A stretch of 64,000 nucleotides of DNA, taken from NCBI GenBank assembly GCA_021613335.1, contig JAJTWR010000386.1, positions 1 through 64,000 on the forward strand, written 5' to 3'. Position 1 is the first letter of the stretch; every line of letters begins with the position of its first letter. This DNA is from Whitmania pigra (taxonomy: Eukaryota > Annelida > Clitellata > Hirudinida > Haemopidae). The notes beneath the pieces were generated by a model that saw nothing but the letters and a program-made list of their open reading frames with translations, was not told the DNA's origin and made no database searches. Position numbers and translations under genes: made by a program. Below, piece by piece: positions 1-10,465 of this stretch.

Positions 1-112
1 AATTATATTTGTAATCAAATTGTTATAATAAACAAACAATTTATGCACAAAAGATGTGTGTTTGTAATTAAATAATTATAATAATTTAAAGTTGATCAAG
101 CAACAGATGAAC

Positions 113-966
113 CTGTCCACAAAACATCTCCTCCTTCTATGAGAGCTTTTTCAGTCTCCACTTCCATGATTTTCAATCCTAATTCTTTTTTTAGCACTTG
201 CCTCATCACGGACAGCTTAAAATAGATTGATATTTATTATATTTTTTAAAGAATTCATTTCTCATTAATTTTTTCATAAACAAATTATATTATTCTACTA
301 AAGTCTGTGCTTTACTTACAATTATTTCCAAATAATGCTGCAGATAGATAATTTCCGATTGAACTGCGCAAATGATCCCTTTATGGTCATTACTACTCCG
401 ATCACGTAACAATGTCCAGAGGAAAGGAAGCGCGCTCTAATGACGACAAGGATAATACGAGATATGAATGACGATGCCGATAAATACGTGATGCATATGT
501 TGGTGATTATCTAATTTTGCGATTACCAAAATACTGTCGTCAATTTGAAATTGTACGCATAAATATTCATAAATATTTCAGAATAATCCATTGAATGAGG
601 TTAACTAGCTGCCAATTAAATCTTAAATGCAAAAGGATACAGAGAAATCGTAACCTCTCCCTGTCTTGATGGTTTTCCCTTGAGCGTAGGAGGGTTGCAA
701 ATGAGAGCGGTACCGTTGATGACAACCGCAATGTCGTCGACGAAAAGGCAATCAGGATTCTTCTCGTCTGCTGGAAGTTCGATGACGTCGAGACCAACTC
801 TCCTGAGACCTTCGACTAAATCTTCATGCTCCTTGCGAGCCTGGTCGATGTTGACCACTCTTCCAGGTTTCAGTTCAAAGGAGGAAGAAGTTGAAAAGGA
901 GTTTGGAATGCGTGAGACGATGGCGTAATTATATTTAAAACAGTCGCTAATTCTGGTTCTCTGCAT
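113..966 (-). CDS. DDAH: N(G),N(G)-dimethylarginine dimethylaminohydrolase (DDAH), 5' part
   Basis: DDAH hydrolyses asymmetric dimethylarginine to citrulline and dimethylamine and so controls nitric oxide synthase inhibition in the cytosol. Two exons are visible. Exon 655..966 starts with ATG at 966, reads YAIVSRIPNSF and then ELPADEKNPDCLFVDDIAVV, the family hallmark near residue 60-80, and ends GGAGAG before a gttacg donor. Exon 113..215 reads VLKKELGLKIMEVE and then LIEGGDVLWTG, matching the conserved GGDVLFTG segment. The phase is 0 across the intron. The remaining exons, with the catalytic His and Cys, must lie left of the window. The intron at 216..654 holds nothing else that I recognise. 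The identification rests on conserved family motifs; vertebrate DDAH1 and DDAH2 cannot be told apart here. Confidence 0.88.
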
Positions 967-1340
967 TGTATTGTAGCTGCAAAAGTCAAACGTTATGTTT
1001 TCAAAAAATATTGTCTAAAGTCAGTGTAAACTTTGTAAAAATTATAGAGTGATTTAATGAGAAGACATTAAGCGATCCATTCCATAAAATTATTTTTCGT
1101 AAAATATGCTAACTTGAATTACCTAAAGTTGGACTTATTTCTCACTCGAAAGTGCTTCCAAATCATTGAATTTAAACAACCTCTCTACTTATCGTATGCA
1201 ATGAATCTTTTATATGCACTCTCTCTCTTGCATTATCCTTGTCTCATTGTTCTGAATGAATCACAAATTGACATAATTAATTATTGTTATCCAATTGCAA
1301 CTTAACTCTAATTTCTCTTTAGGATTTTATGGCCAAATAT
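600..1340. repeat. Segmental duplication, copy 1 (DDAH exon 1 plus upstream flank)
   Basis: This stretch recurs in the same orientation at about 6500-6675 and 10466-10945, where a retrotransposon splits it. Matching blocks include the end of exon 1, the start codon context (tctgcattgta), the upstream block starting ttatttttcgtaaaatatgc, and a 3' block with cattgacataattaattatt. Similarity looks roughly 80-90 percent with small indels, judged by eye. Copy 1 carries the open reading frame, so it is the likely functional parent. Confidence 0.85.
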
Positions 1341-1856
1341 GCATTTTTAAAATATTTTATAATCAAAAATACCGTTGACCATTAAAAATTACAATATATT
1401 TCAGGAAAAATACATTTTTTAAATTAAATTTATTTTTATTCGTTGCTTATTTCCGTGTTTACCAGCTTCAGGCGAGACAGTTAAAAAACCATTGTAAAAG
1501 CCTATTAACTCTTCGCTAACCGGTTGAAATTTTCACAGCTAGAACTCAGAACTGAACATCTAATTCATTACGGGACATTCAGCAATTTTTTAATTTATTT
1601 AAAATGTTTAAATTGTATGCTTACCACAACTTTGATTGGCACCCAAATAAATACATGAAATGTTAATGTTCTTATAGTTTCTAGGCAGTGTTTGATTTTT
1701 TCGCAAGTCCTACTAGTTCGTAATTTTAACTCTTCGGATGTAAAATTGACATCAAATGTTCAAGATTTTAACATTCAAAATATGTTATTCCAGTATTAAG
1801 CAGTTACGTGATATCCGAGACTTTAAGCCGAGATGTTAAGCGGATGTCATGGCAGA
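1341..1856. other. Intergenic, AT-rich, no gene seen
   Basis: No open reading frame with family similarity is seen here, nor any RNA gene. The sequence is AT-rich and separates the duplicated DDAH flank from the inverted-repeat element at 1857. Confidence 0.5.
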
Positions 1857-2215
1857 ACTGGTGACCCGTCATAACAGACCGGTGACAAAATAGCCCCGTC
1901 AAAATAGCCCGGCGACAAAATAACCCAAGACAAAACAGCCCCATCAATGTATTTTAAAAAAAATTGTAAATTGAATACATTAACCGATAACTGGTTCCAA
2001 ATTTAATTCGAAATTAGTGGTTTGAATATTTAACGTCTAAAATATTATTAGGATTCCGGCTACTTTCTCACTTTACATGGACTTTTCAAGTTGGTATTTA
2101 GTATAAATTATCCTCACCTTATCATCACGTCATGTGGACATGTAACAAATCAACAAAGAACCAATTCTACCGCTATTTTGACGGAGCTGTTTTGACGGGG
2201 CTATAGTACTGGTGA
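1857..2215. mobile_element. Candidate MITE with subterminal inverted repeats
   Basis: The left part (about 1865-1955) contains repeated units of the type gacaaaatagccccgtc. The right part (about 2172-2205) carries the reverse complement, ctattttgacgg followed by gttttgacggggct. The same 8 bases, actggtga, stand at 1857-1864 and 2208-2215 and could be a target-site duplication, as made by hAT-type transposases. There is no coding capacity in the roughly 350 bp, so this would be a non-autonomous element. The right-hand end has about 7 extra bases outside the best match, so the exact borders are uncertain. Confidence 0.5.
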
Positions 2216-2413
2216 AATTTCTTGCCATGCAAACACCAATTAATCTGTTTAGTAAAATTAAATTTATCATGGTCATATTTTATCGTTTATTAAAACACCA
2301 AACAAAAACAACCATTATAGTCAAATGGTCAGACTTTCACTAAGATTCTACTAAATTTATTGAAACATTTATCCAAACATTTGCTAAACTAATATCTTGG
2401 TGCGTTTAACAAA

Positions 2414-4912
2414 TCAAACAACACCAAACGAATTACTGCCTTCGTTGATAGCATATAAAAGTTTTTCACGGGTAACACTGAGGCTGCTGTATTCTGGCAG
2501 GTACAAGCGATTAAAACAGGTAGCAGCACTGGGCAAGGAAGAATCAGCATGATCACGTTTTATTCTTGAGATGGTTATTGGAGGATCTAAACTACTCAAG
2601 CCTCCGAAGGGCAAAGAAGTCATACCCGTTACAAACTTAAAGAACAATTTCTGCCTCTTAGTATCGAACGATGACAGAGTCTTGAATAGAAATCCAACCG
2701 ATCGTGAAATTTTGTACTTGCAATTACTCTGCAAATCTTTCACGGTCCATCTCTGGAATTCATCGCAACAAAATAATAATTTTAGTTCTTCTGGAAAAAG
2801 CAAATCAATACTTCCAGGAGACAAAACCTCATCAAATCCTTCTCTGATAGCCTTAAACTGATTTACGGGATCAAGTTGAGCTCTAAAGGCACATAATTTC
2901 TCCAAATAGGAATCGATGTTGAATGGGGAGAGTATGATATCTCGCCCACCCTCAATCAGTTCGATATCTGTGCCTGGCACTGTGAAATTTACGCACAGGT
3001 CGTCGAATGAGCTTCCATCGTCGAAAGTCAGATTGCCGATTATTTCTTGCTTCTGATGCTGAGACAGACCGACCTCAGTTCTGATGAGCTCTATTTTTCT
3101 TTTAACCGGAAGAAGCTGTTTATACAGAGATTTCAACATCGGGAATGTCTGGAGTAAATCAAAGTACTCCCGTTTTAAGTGGGAATAATTCTCATGGTGA
3201 GTTGTCTGAAGCCGCTGAAAAAATTCGTTACTTAATGGAATATTAAGAAATTGTTTGTCCAGGATGGCCTTCGCCATGATCATTCCCAACAATTTGAAAT
3301 TTTGAGTTTCTTTGTTAACATTTGGGACAAGTCCGTCCTTAAAATAAGTATACTTCATCTCATTGTCTGATCCTTTAATTGGCTGCCCTTGCCAGAGATC
3401 AGGAACGCTCTTCCGCAATTCCTGAGATAAAATCGAATAAACCTCTTTTGTAACTCCAGGACCGCGTGCGATTTCGCCATTGATGTCAAAGTCCCAACGA
3501 TCATTGATATAATTAAAATTACTACAGTTACCGAATATACCAAAAATATCATTCAGTACATTGTTCCTGTTTACTTTAAAATATCTTTCTCTAGTGCCGC
3601 TATTCTCTTTGTTCGATTTTACTTTCTCAAATATTTCAAGTCTCCAATCCGGCAAAATAAATGCAGGGCATATTTTTATGAAATTTGCAAACCGTGGTAA
3701 ATCTTTAATTTTCCGAATTGGGTCAATACCCAATTGCTTCAATAAAAAGTGATTCATAAACCAGTCAATCTTTTCAATGATCTTGTTCTCCTCCATAATG
3801 TCAAACCACTGATGCCAGCTGCTATTCAGGACATACAGGGATTCCATTAGTTGAAGTGCTAAGATAGCCTCACTTTCCAAACGTTCTATGGTACTTAATG
3901 GAGAATCCTTATGAACTTCCCTGTATATATCCCTCGCATTGGGCGATTTCAAAAGTGAACGTATGGTAGCATTAGTCAGCTTAACCAGTTCCAGGAAGAG
4001 ATTATTTTTCCATACATAGTGGCCTTCTGTGACTGTCTCAAAGTCTAGAAAGACAGTTAAAAAGGATTTAATAACAAATGTCTGATCGCCAATTTCAGAA
4101 GGTTTGCACAAAAGTGTGTGAATTTTATGCAAAAGACCGCTCTGAATAAATAGTTCGACGCAAATTTCCTCATCACGGTTCATTAGCGCTATGCGTCTCA
4201 AAGCCGTGACAAGACTATCTTCTCGAAACATATGACTAATTTCGATTAAAGCTTTAAATATTGGAACTTTTATCTCAAATTTCTCCTCGAGGTTCAATTC
4301 ATAATATAATTTTCGCAGACCATCTACATAAGGACACATTTTCTCTTCGCTTAGCATTATTATCATTCTCATTAGGATAAAAATATTAGGCTCCAAAAAA
4401 TTTTGAAACCAGGCATCCGACATCTTCTTACCTAATATGGTAATTAATGCCATCGCAACATGACATAATCGACTGCAGCGCGGACAAAGGTTAATTATTA
4501 TATTATATAACCAATCTGATAAGTCATCATATATGTCGTTTTCATTGGCATAGTAAACGGTTTTTAATAAAACCTTATGGTACAAGGGCTTATCTTTCAA
4601 ATAATCATAATTCCTAATGACGGGACTTATAATTTCTGTTATTAACTTAGCGACTTGATTTTGATCAATATGTATTAAAAAGCCCTCAAATGAAGTTGTT
4701 TCGTCGTCCATGAAATATGGTACAGGAGGAATAATTGCATTTACAATACCTAAGTATTTTATATCAAATAAATTTTCTTCAGCTAAATATTTACCAAGTG
4801 TACCACCAAATCCAATTTCCAGCCATTTCTCCAAGGAGGCGTTTCCAAAAGTATGTACCAAATTTTGGATTGGATCATCTGCCGTAATGGCTTGTTTAAG
4901 TGCTGTTTCCAT
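2414..4912 (-). CDS. HECT-type E3 ubiquitin ligase, TRIP12/UFD4-like, intronless
   Basis: An uninterrupted 832-residue frame. The C-terminal 360 or so residues are a HECT domain: the N-lobe includes RGPGVTKEVYSILSQEL and a segment with LIEGGRDIILSPFNIDSYLE, and the C-lobe includes LPFGGLSSLDPPITI and LPSAATCFNRLYLPEYSS. Cys at about residue 799 is at the position of the thioester cysteine. The GGRDI motif and C-lobe wording are closest, from memory, to TRIP12/UFD4 ligases, which ubiquitinate N-terminally fused or short-lived substrates in nucleus and cytosol. The N-terminal 460 residues look helical and I do not recognise a domain; the WWE and long armadillo region of TRIP12 are not evident. 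Its parent family is intron-rich, so a single exon suggests a retrocopy that stayed intact. The ATG at 4912 is the first in frame. Confidence 0.85.
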   Translation of the reverse strand: METALKQAITADDPIQNLVHTFGNASLEKWLEIGFGGTLGKYLAEENLFDIKYLGIVNAIIPPVPYFMDDETTSFEGFLIHIDQNQVAKLITEIISPVIRNYDYLKDKPLYHKVLLKTVYYANENDIYDDLSDWLYNIIINLCPRCSRLCHVAMALITILGKKMSDAWFQNFLEPNIFILMRMIIMLSEEKMCPYVDGLRKLYYELNLEEKFEIKVPIFKALIEISHMFREDSLVTALRRIALMNRDEEICVELFIQSGLLHKIHTLLCKPSEIGDQTFVIKSFLTVFLDFETVTEGHYVWKNNLFLELVKLTNATIRSLLKSPNARDIYREVHKDSPLSTIERLESEAILALQLMESLYVLNSSWHQWFDIMEENKIIEKIDWFMNHFLLKQLGIDPIRKIKDLPRFANFIKICPAFILPDWRLEIFEKVKSNKENSGTRERYFKVNRNNVLNDIFGIFGNCSNFNYINDRWDFDINGEIARGPGVTKEVYSILSQELRKSVPDLWQGQPIKGSDNEMKYTYFKDGLVPNVNKETQNFKLLGMIMAKAILDKQFLNIPLSNEFFQRLQTTHHENYSHLKREYFDLLQTFPMLKSLYKQLLPVKRKIELIRTEVGLSQHQKQEIIGNLTFDDGSSFDDLCVNFTVPGTDIELIEGGRDIILSPFNIDSYLEKLCAFRAQLDPVNQFKAIREGFDEVLSPGSIDLLFPEELKLLFCCDEFQRWTVKDLQSNCKYKISRSVGFLFKTLSSFDTKRQKLFFKFVTGMTSLPFGGLSSLDPPITISRIKRDHADSSLPSAATCFNRLYLPEYSSLSVTREKLLYAINEGSNSFGVV

Positions 4913-6499
4913 GTTATGTTCTTATCGAAATAGGATGTAGTAGAAAGTAAGTTGAACTAAGTGGAGCTAAGAAACAAAATGATTGATTTATAATATACAA
5001 AGGTTTCTGGAGCTGCATTCCAAAAGATCATGTATTGTGATTTTTAATATAATTTCGCAATAAATTTTAATTAATATTGTTGTAATTTTGTAAATTAATT
5101 AATTTTATATTGCTAAAATAATTAAATTAATATTTCATTATATTTGGTATCTTTTTCGGCCAAGTGGTATCTATTATTGCTACAGAAAAGCATTCTCGAT
5201 ACTCACCTGATTTTCAGCGAGAATCCAAACAACTTAGAAGCCCAAATATCCATTTGCATCTTCTAAGTACCTCAATTCCTTCAACTCGTGCCTTCGATTA
5301 TTCAGTTCCGTTAACTGAATACTTACTTAATAAACTTAACTCTAAAACTTACTCTAAAACTTACTAGTTCCCGGACCCCAGGTTATTTCAATATATTCTT
5401 TAATTGATTTGTAGAATTGCCTGTTAGTGAACTTGAATTATATTTATGTTGTGATCAGTGCAAAATAATTTCCATTACAATTCTAATAGCATTATTATTT
5501 GACAAATAATTTCTATTTCTATTCTAATTTTATTCAAAGTTCTAAAAATTTCCATTCAATTCTAATTACCATTGCTCAAATAATTTCTAATTTATATTCT
5601 AATTCCATTTTCAATATTTTCGTTTTCCTTTAAAGCCCTTTCGAAAGTTCAAATGATTATAAAAGCACTCTTAAAGTTAGAAAGAAATAACTACAAGAAA
5701 AGCAATTTTTTCTCACTCTTCATTACTGTCTCGTTCACCAAATGTTTATCTTACTGCAATATCGTTTGGGGATCTACTTTGGAGGTCTATCTCGTTTAAA
5801 ATCACTAATAACGGAGTTTGATAAATAATAAAGCTGTTCAGTTAACACATTATCACAAGAGTTTGGTACACATTCCATATAATTATATAAATCATTTTCA
5901 CTGTTCTGAGCCGCATTTTCGACGGAGGTGGTGATTGTTAACGATGTAGGGATTTTAGATTTACAATCTGCACAGATATTAAAAAACAAAAATTAATTAA
6001 TATTAATGTTGAATTGGTAGAATGTCAGGTTTAAAATCAAGAAAAGTTTAGGGTTGTAGTTCCTTTAGAAACATAATGCCTTAAAGTCTTTGGTGTTATC
6101 ATTTTTCACAATAACTTCACTGAAGCATTCTTTAATTATCTTACTATTCATTTCAAAAAATGTAACAAATTATAACAAAGTCGCAATTTATATAAAACGT
6201 TTCAAAATACGGCGACTAAGAGTAATAATTCAGAAGTGAGAGTATATAAACAAGAAATGGCGGTAGTAAGCAAAATGGTGATAAGCAAAAGTTGAAATCA
6301 AAGAAACAAAGCTTATAAGATGATGTACTGAAAGAAAGTGACGTACCAAATTAAAAATTTTAAAAAATTTTGTTTGTTTATTTTATTTTAAAATGTTATT
6401 AAAAGTAGTTAACTATTTGTATGTTTAACTAATAACTACTTTAAGGTAGTTAATAACTAGTAGTTAATTACTTATAGTTAGTAACTCTGGTCCTATTCA
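4913..6499. other. Intergenic, AT-rich, no gene seen
   Basis: Only short unsupported frames occur. There are low-complexity runs of the type attctaatt (5480-5610) and tagttaactac (6400-6480). I see no RNA gene and no recognisable transposon coding sequence. Confidence 0.5.
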
Positions 6500-6504
6500 T
6501 TTGC

Positions 6505-6675
6505 AAAAATATATTAGAGTAATCGTAACCTTTTCTTTTCTTGATGGTTTTCCCTTGAGCGTAGGAAGATTTCATGAGATGAGACCAGTATCGTTGACGA
6601 CAACCGCAATATCGTCGACAAAAAGGCAATCAAGATTCTTCCCGTCTGCTGGAAGTTCGATGACGTCGAGTCCAG
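6505..6675 (-). pseudogene. DDAH exon 1 fragment, second copy (3' half of the exon)
   Basis: The reverse strand reads LDVIELPADGKNLDCLFVDD and then IAVVVNDTGLIS, followed by a TGA stop where copy 1 has cysteine, then LPTLKGKPSR. The stop and several replacements show that it is not functional. The match to copy 1 ends at about 6675 in gatgacgtcgagtcca, where unrelated insert sequence begins. The rest of this copy resumes at 10466. Confidence 0.85.
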
Positions 6676-6775
6676 TGGCGCAACTTGCGCCCCCCCCCGC
6701 CCCCAGGCCTAATAGGAGAGACCCTGCAATTTTTCCAAATCCGATGAGTTTTTTTTTTGGTGGGGGGGGGGGCTA
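6674..6775. mobile_element. Short insert with cagtggcgc end, poly-C and poly-G tracts
   Basis: Right at the DDAH break the sequence reads cagtggcgcaacttgcg, followed by long C-rich runs, and near 6748-6771 by a run of T then of G. An initial cagtggcg is typical of hAT-type terminal repeats, and C/G homopolymer runs beside such ends are common in invertebrate MITEs. I see no convincing opposite terminus, so this may be only one end of an element. Confidence 0.35.
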
Positions 6776-6932
6776 AGAGATTTGTCAGAGCTCCAAGGCG
6801 GAGTATTAAGTAACTACATCACGGCACTGGCCATTTGGCGCTCGGTTACAGACCGAATGGCAACCAGGAAAGACTGGATAGACAGGTGGCATCTCGGAGA
6901 GACGAGGTCGCAAGTGGGTTAGCTCCCCGTTC

Positions 6933-9776
6933 GTGATAAAGAATCCAAATGATACAACCACAACAAATGATATATGCCCCCAAGGTCCCAGCCAGAAAAA
7001 GGGGGAGAATGACGGACCATCAATGGACTCAAGGATTACCAATTTTGCTTCCAACGAACTTTCGATTCTGTATAACGCCCAAGACATTGGCACGCCAGTT
7101 AGAAGATGTAGGGGTGGAAGAGTGTTCGCAACCGAGAGGGGACTCAAAGTCCACCAAACCAAATCAAATTGCGGATGCGAGGCATTGAGACAGCGTACTA
7201 TCGCAAAATTGCAGATAGGTAAAACGCCGGACAACACCGGACAGGAGTCACACCACAGCTCTGAGTATATCCGAGTCTCTCGCCGAGGACAAGACCCCTA
7301 AGAGGCAGGATAAGGTTCCCTCGAGTAAACGACAAGAAAGGCTGATCAGGACTGGATGAGGAACTTAAGAAAAGCCTAAAGATCAGTGAAATGCTTCAGT
7401 GACTTTATCTATAACAAGTGCGTTGAGAGATTTGGAACCGTGCCTGTCAAACTACCCCAAGAAATGAAGGATTCCAGGCGACAGCGCGAACTCGGATGCC
7501 TCAAAGGCGAAAAGAAAGCGCTTCTCCGTCGGTGGAAAGTGGCTAAAGAAGACGAGAGAGAAGGACTCTCCGTCCTATGGGAGGACGTGAAGAGACGAGT
7601 GAGGGACTTGCGTCGCGCTGAGAGAGGGAGACAGAGGAAGTACGAGAGGAGGAGAGCCATGAGAAGGTTCTTTAGCGATCCATGCAGATACGGGAGATCG
7701 CTACTAGACCCTCCGAAATCGGGAGAACTTTCTGTAGAGCAAGACAAGTTGGAGGAACGCTTACTCAAAACTCAAGACGCCCTCCGCCATGAGTCTCTAC
7801 AGGAAAGGGCCGACATCCCAGCGGTGCCTCTGCCGACCAGTCCCATTTGTTTGGCGGCTCCTACGTTCGAAGAGGTGAGAGGAGTTGTGAGGAAAGCGAG
7901 AAACCGATCAGCGCCAGGGTCCAACGGAGTTTCCTATGTCTTGTACAAAAGATGTCCCAAGACACTACACCTGCTGCATTCCCTCATTCAGAGAAGGTGG
8001 TGGTGGCCACGGTCGATGATGAGTAGAAAAGGGCAGAGGGCGTCTACATTCCAAAGGAGAAAGACTTCAATGGTCTGAGTCAATTCAGACCAATATCGCT
8101 ATTGAACGTAGAGGGGAAAATATTTGTCTTTATCATCGAAGCTCACGGAGTTTGTGATGTCTAATCAGTACATGGACATTTCTTCCAAAAGGGAGGCATT
8201 CCAGGTGTACCCGGTTGTATCGAGCATACCTCAATGATCTGGGAAGCTATCCAGAAAGCCAAGAGAAACCGGCTGAGTTTGTACGTCGTGTGGTTGGACC
8301 TAGAAAATGCATACGGGTCAGTACCACACCAGCTCTTATGGAAAACATTGGAGGCCCATCATGTGCCTCAGCCCGTTATTCACATCCTTCAGGAATACTT
8401 TAACGGGTTGACGATGCGGTTTTTCACCAAGATAGTCACAGTACATTACAAGGTGGGTGCCTCTAGAGGTTGGTATAGCAATGGGGCGCACAATTTCTCC
8501 TTCCTTATTCGTACTGGCGATGCAGATCCTACTGAAGGCAGTCGGATCTCGTACTCCAGAGGCGCAAATTGGTAAAGGTGTGTACACGCCTCCAATAAAG
8601 GCATTCATAGACAACACCACCCTGATCATGAACAGGAAGAAGGTTGTCCAAAATACTCTGGACAAATTGAACAACTTTCTAGAGTGGTGTCGAATGGCTT
8701 TCAAACCTGAGAAATCTAGAAGTCTCGCCCTAGTAGGGGCGAAAATTCGTGAGGACGTGTTCTTCGATGTGGCGGAGCAGCGAATTCCTACAGTATTCGA
8801 GGAATCGGTGAAAAGCCTTGGAAGGGTTTTTGACAAATCTCTCACCGACAAGAGCATGCAGCACGTCATTCTCCAACAAACCATCAAGGGACTGCAGGCG
8901 ATCGATTATCTAGGAAAGGAGGTAAAAAGTGGAACAGGACCGAGTCACGAAGGCAGTTCAGCGGTCACAGTAGGGTAAGTGGACAACGAGGGAAGACGTG
9001 ATGCAACGATCCCTTACCTGGAGCGACATGTGGAAGATGTCCCCGCTCCGACTTGCCTACTCCATAAGGTCAGTGTACGACCAGTTGCCCTCCAGGGACA
9101 ATTTTCAGAAGTGGGGTCTTGTGGAAGACATCGAATGCCGGCTCTGCCGCGCTACTGAGGTGCTGCATCACGTGCTCAGCAATTGCACGCATGCCCTTGC
9201 CAATGGTCGGTAGACATAACCGGGTCTTTCGAGAAGTGTGTGAAGCTTCAAACGCAGCCGTCTCCAAAGCAAACTCGAGTACGATCGCAAATCAGCGAAA
9301 GATTTACTTCTTGCGCGAGGGCTTCGCACACCTCTGCAAAAAAAGATGTTAAACCCCCAAGCGAGACATTCTTGCAGAGGCAAACTGGATCGTCGCAGCC
9401 AACTACCCCAGGTGCTGATAGAAAGTGGCAAGAGATCTTTCTATCTAAGGCTGCCGCTACAAAGAAATCATAAGGCCCAGTGGTGCTTGTATCGCCGTCG
9501 ACGGATGCCATCATTCTGGTAGAGCTGACGGTTCCGTGGGAAGACAGGCCACAATTCAGCAATGCGCTCAAAGCAGATAAGTTTGCAGTTCTAACGATGG
9601 ACCTGGAAGCAAGAGGGTACCGTACAGACCTCTACCCCACCGAGATTGGCGCAAGATGCGTGGTCGGCAAGTCGACTTACGCTTTCCTCACTAAGATTGG
9701 ATTGTCAAGCTGGGAGAGAACAAATGCTATGACTAGAATGTCTGAGGCCGCTGAAGCGCCTTCATTCTGGATCTGA
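6933..9776 (+). pseudogene. R2-like retrotransposon ORF remnant (zinc finger, RT, endonuclease)
   Basis: The pieces, in order, are these. 6933-7301 has GRVFATERGLKVHQTKSNC, a C2H2 finger in which one expected Cys is Gly. 7386-8078 is basic and leads to ARNRSAPGSNGVSYVLYKRC, the RT entry motif. About 8057-8105 has KDFNGLSQFRPISLLNVEGK. 8234-8978 has LYVVWLDLENAYGSVPHQLL, the TISPSLFVLAMQ motif, and AFIDNTTLI where an active enzyme has an x-Asp-Asp. 8998-9213 has a Cys-Cys-His-Cys motif, ECRLCRATEVLHHVLSNC. 9480-9776 has ILVELTVPWEDRP and a later YPTEIGARCVVG, like the PD-(D/E)XK endonuclease of R2-type elements. Several frame changes, in-frame stops and the lost catalytic Asp show it is dead. 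Confidence 0.85.
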
Positions 9777-10031
9777 CACATGAGGAGCCAGAAGAAGTTT
9801 TAAGAGGCCACTACAGGAAACCGTGGATAACAGTCGGTCTCCGGTATGAATGATCCACCGAACGACGAGGCCAAACCATTGGCCGAGAGACGCGGTGTTG
9901 TCGGGAGAAATGGGCCGACCGCGGACTCGCGAAGCAACATGAACTGTGGTCCAAACCTCGGCTTCGAAAAGGCCCGCGGTCGAGTCCCGATCTTTCTATC
10001 TCCGACTGCCGCTACAAAGAAATCATAAGGC
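9434..10031 (+). repeat. Internal direct repeat in the retrotransposon 3' region
   Basis: About 43 bp at 9434-9477 recurs at 9989-10031. Both copies read gatctttctatct and then ctgccgctacaaagaaatca. The first copy lies inside the endonuclease-proximal coding region and the second in the 3' tail. This fits either patchwork copying or a second, nested 3' end of the same family. Confidence 0.7.
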
Positions 10032-10465
10032 TCAGTTTGCATATATTAAAAATGTGAAGCCTTAATGTGAAGTGTCAAGTGTGCGGTGTGAAGAAGCCAC
10101 TGAGAGCTTTCATGATCGCTGTAGGCAAACTGGGGTGGAGGCGATCGATATAACAAGGCCAATGAGAGCCACGCATAGTCGAAGCTTGCAGGTGACAAAA
10201 ACAGACAGCATGCGACATGAAGGAGCCATGGAGAGCTTTCGCAGTCGCTCCAGTTCAGGCAGCAGTGACCGGCATAACAAGGGCAACGAGTGCTTCTCAA
10301 AGCCTGCGGTAAGAGTTGGGTCCACCAAACCTACAGGGACATCCGGCTGATCACTGGATGCGGCCCGCCTCCAGAAAACGCAAGGAGACTCAAAGGGTCG
10401 AAACGTTTGAAGACGGGGGAAACTCCTCTGAGGATCCCTGTCGGAGCTCCAAGGCGGAGTATTAA

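Larger units (their letters stand above)
6788..10465 (+). mobile_element. Decayed R2-like non-LTR retrotransposon inserted in the second DDAH copy
   Basis: The insert lies between the two halves of the second DDAH copy. It is GC-richer than its surroundings and contains remnants of one long ORF: zinc finger, reverse transcriptase, Cys-rich motif and restriction-like endonuclease, in the order used by R2-type elements. A 22-bp direct repeat beginning gagctccaaggcgg occurs at 6788-6809 and 10444-10465, exactly at the two edges. The 3' non-coding part (9780-10440) contains two internal duplications: 9434-9477 recurs at 9989-10031, and about 10084-10168 recurs imperfectly at about 10205-10290. 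No poly-A tail is seen. Confidence 0.8.

Noticed and set aside
680..928. 82-codon plus-strand frame over the DDAH exon
   Set aside because: It is antisense to a conserved DDAH exon, and its own protein has no family features.
5774..5989. 71-codon minus-strand frame with several Cys
   Set aside because: No start context, no splice partner and no known domain; it lies in an AT-rich intergenic stretch.
6806..7237. 143-codon minus-strand frame
   Set aside because: It is antisense to the retrotransposon zinc-finger region and has no family features.
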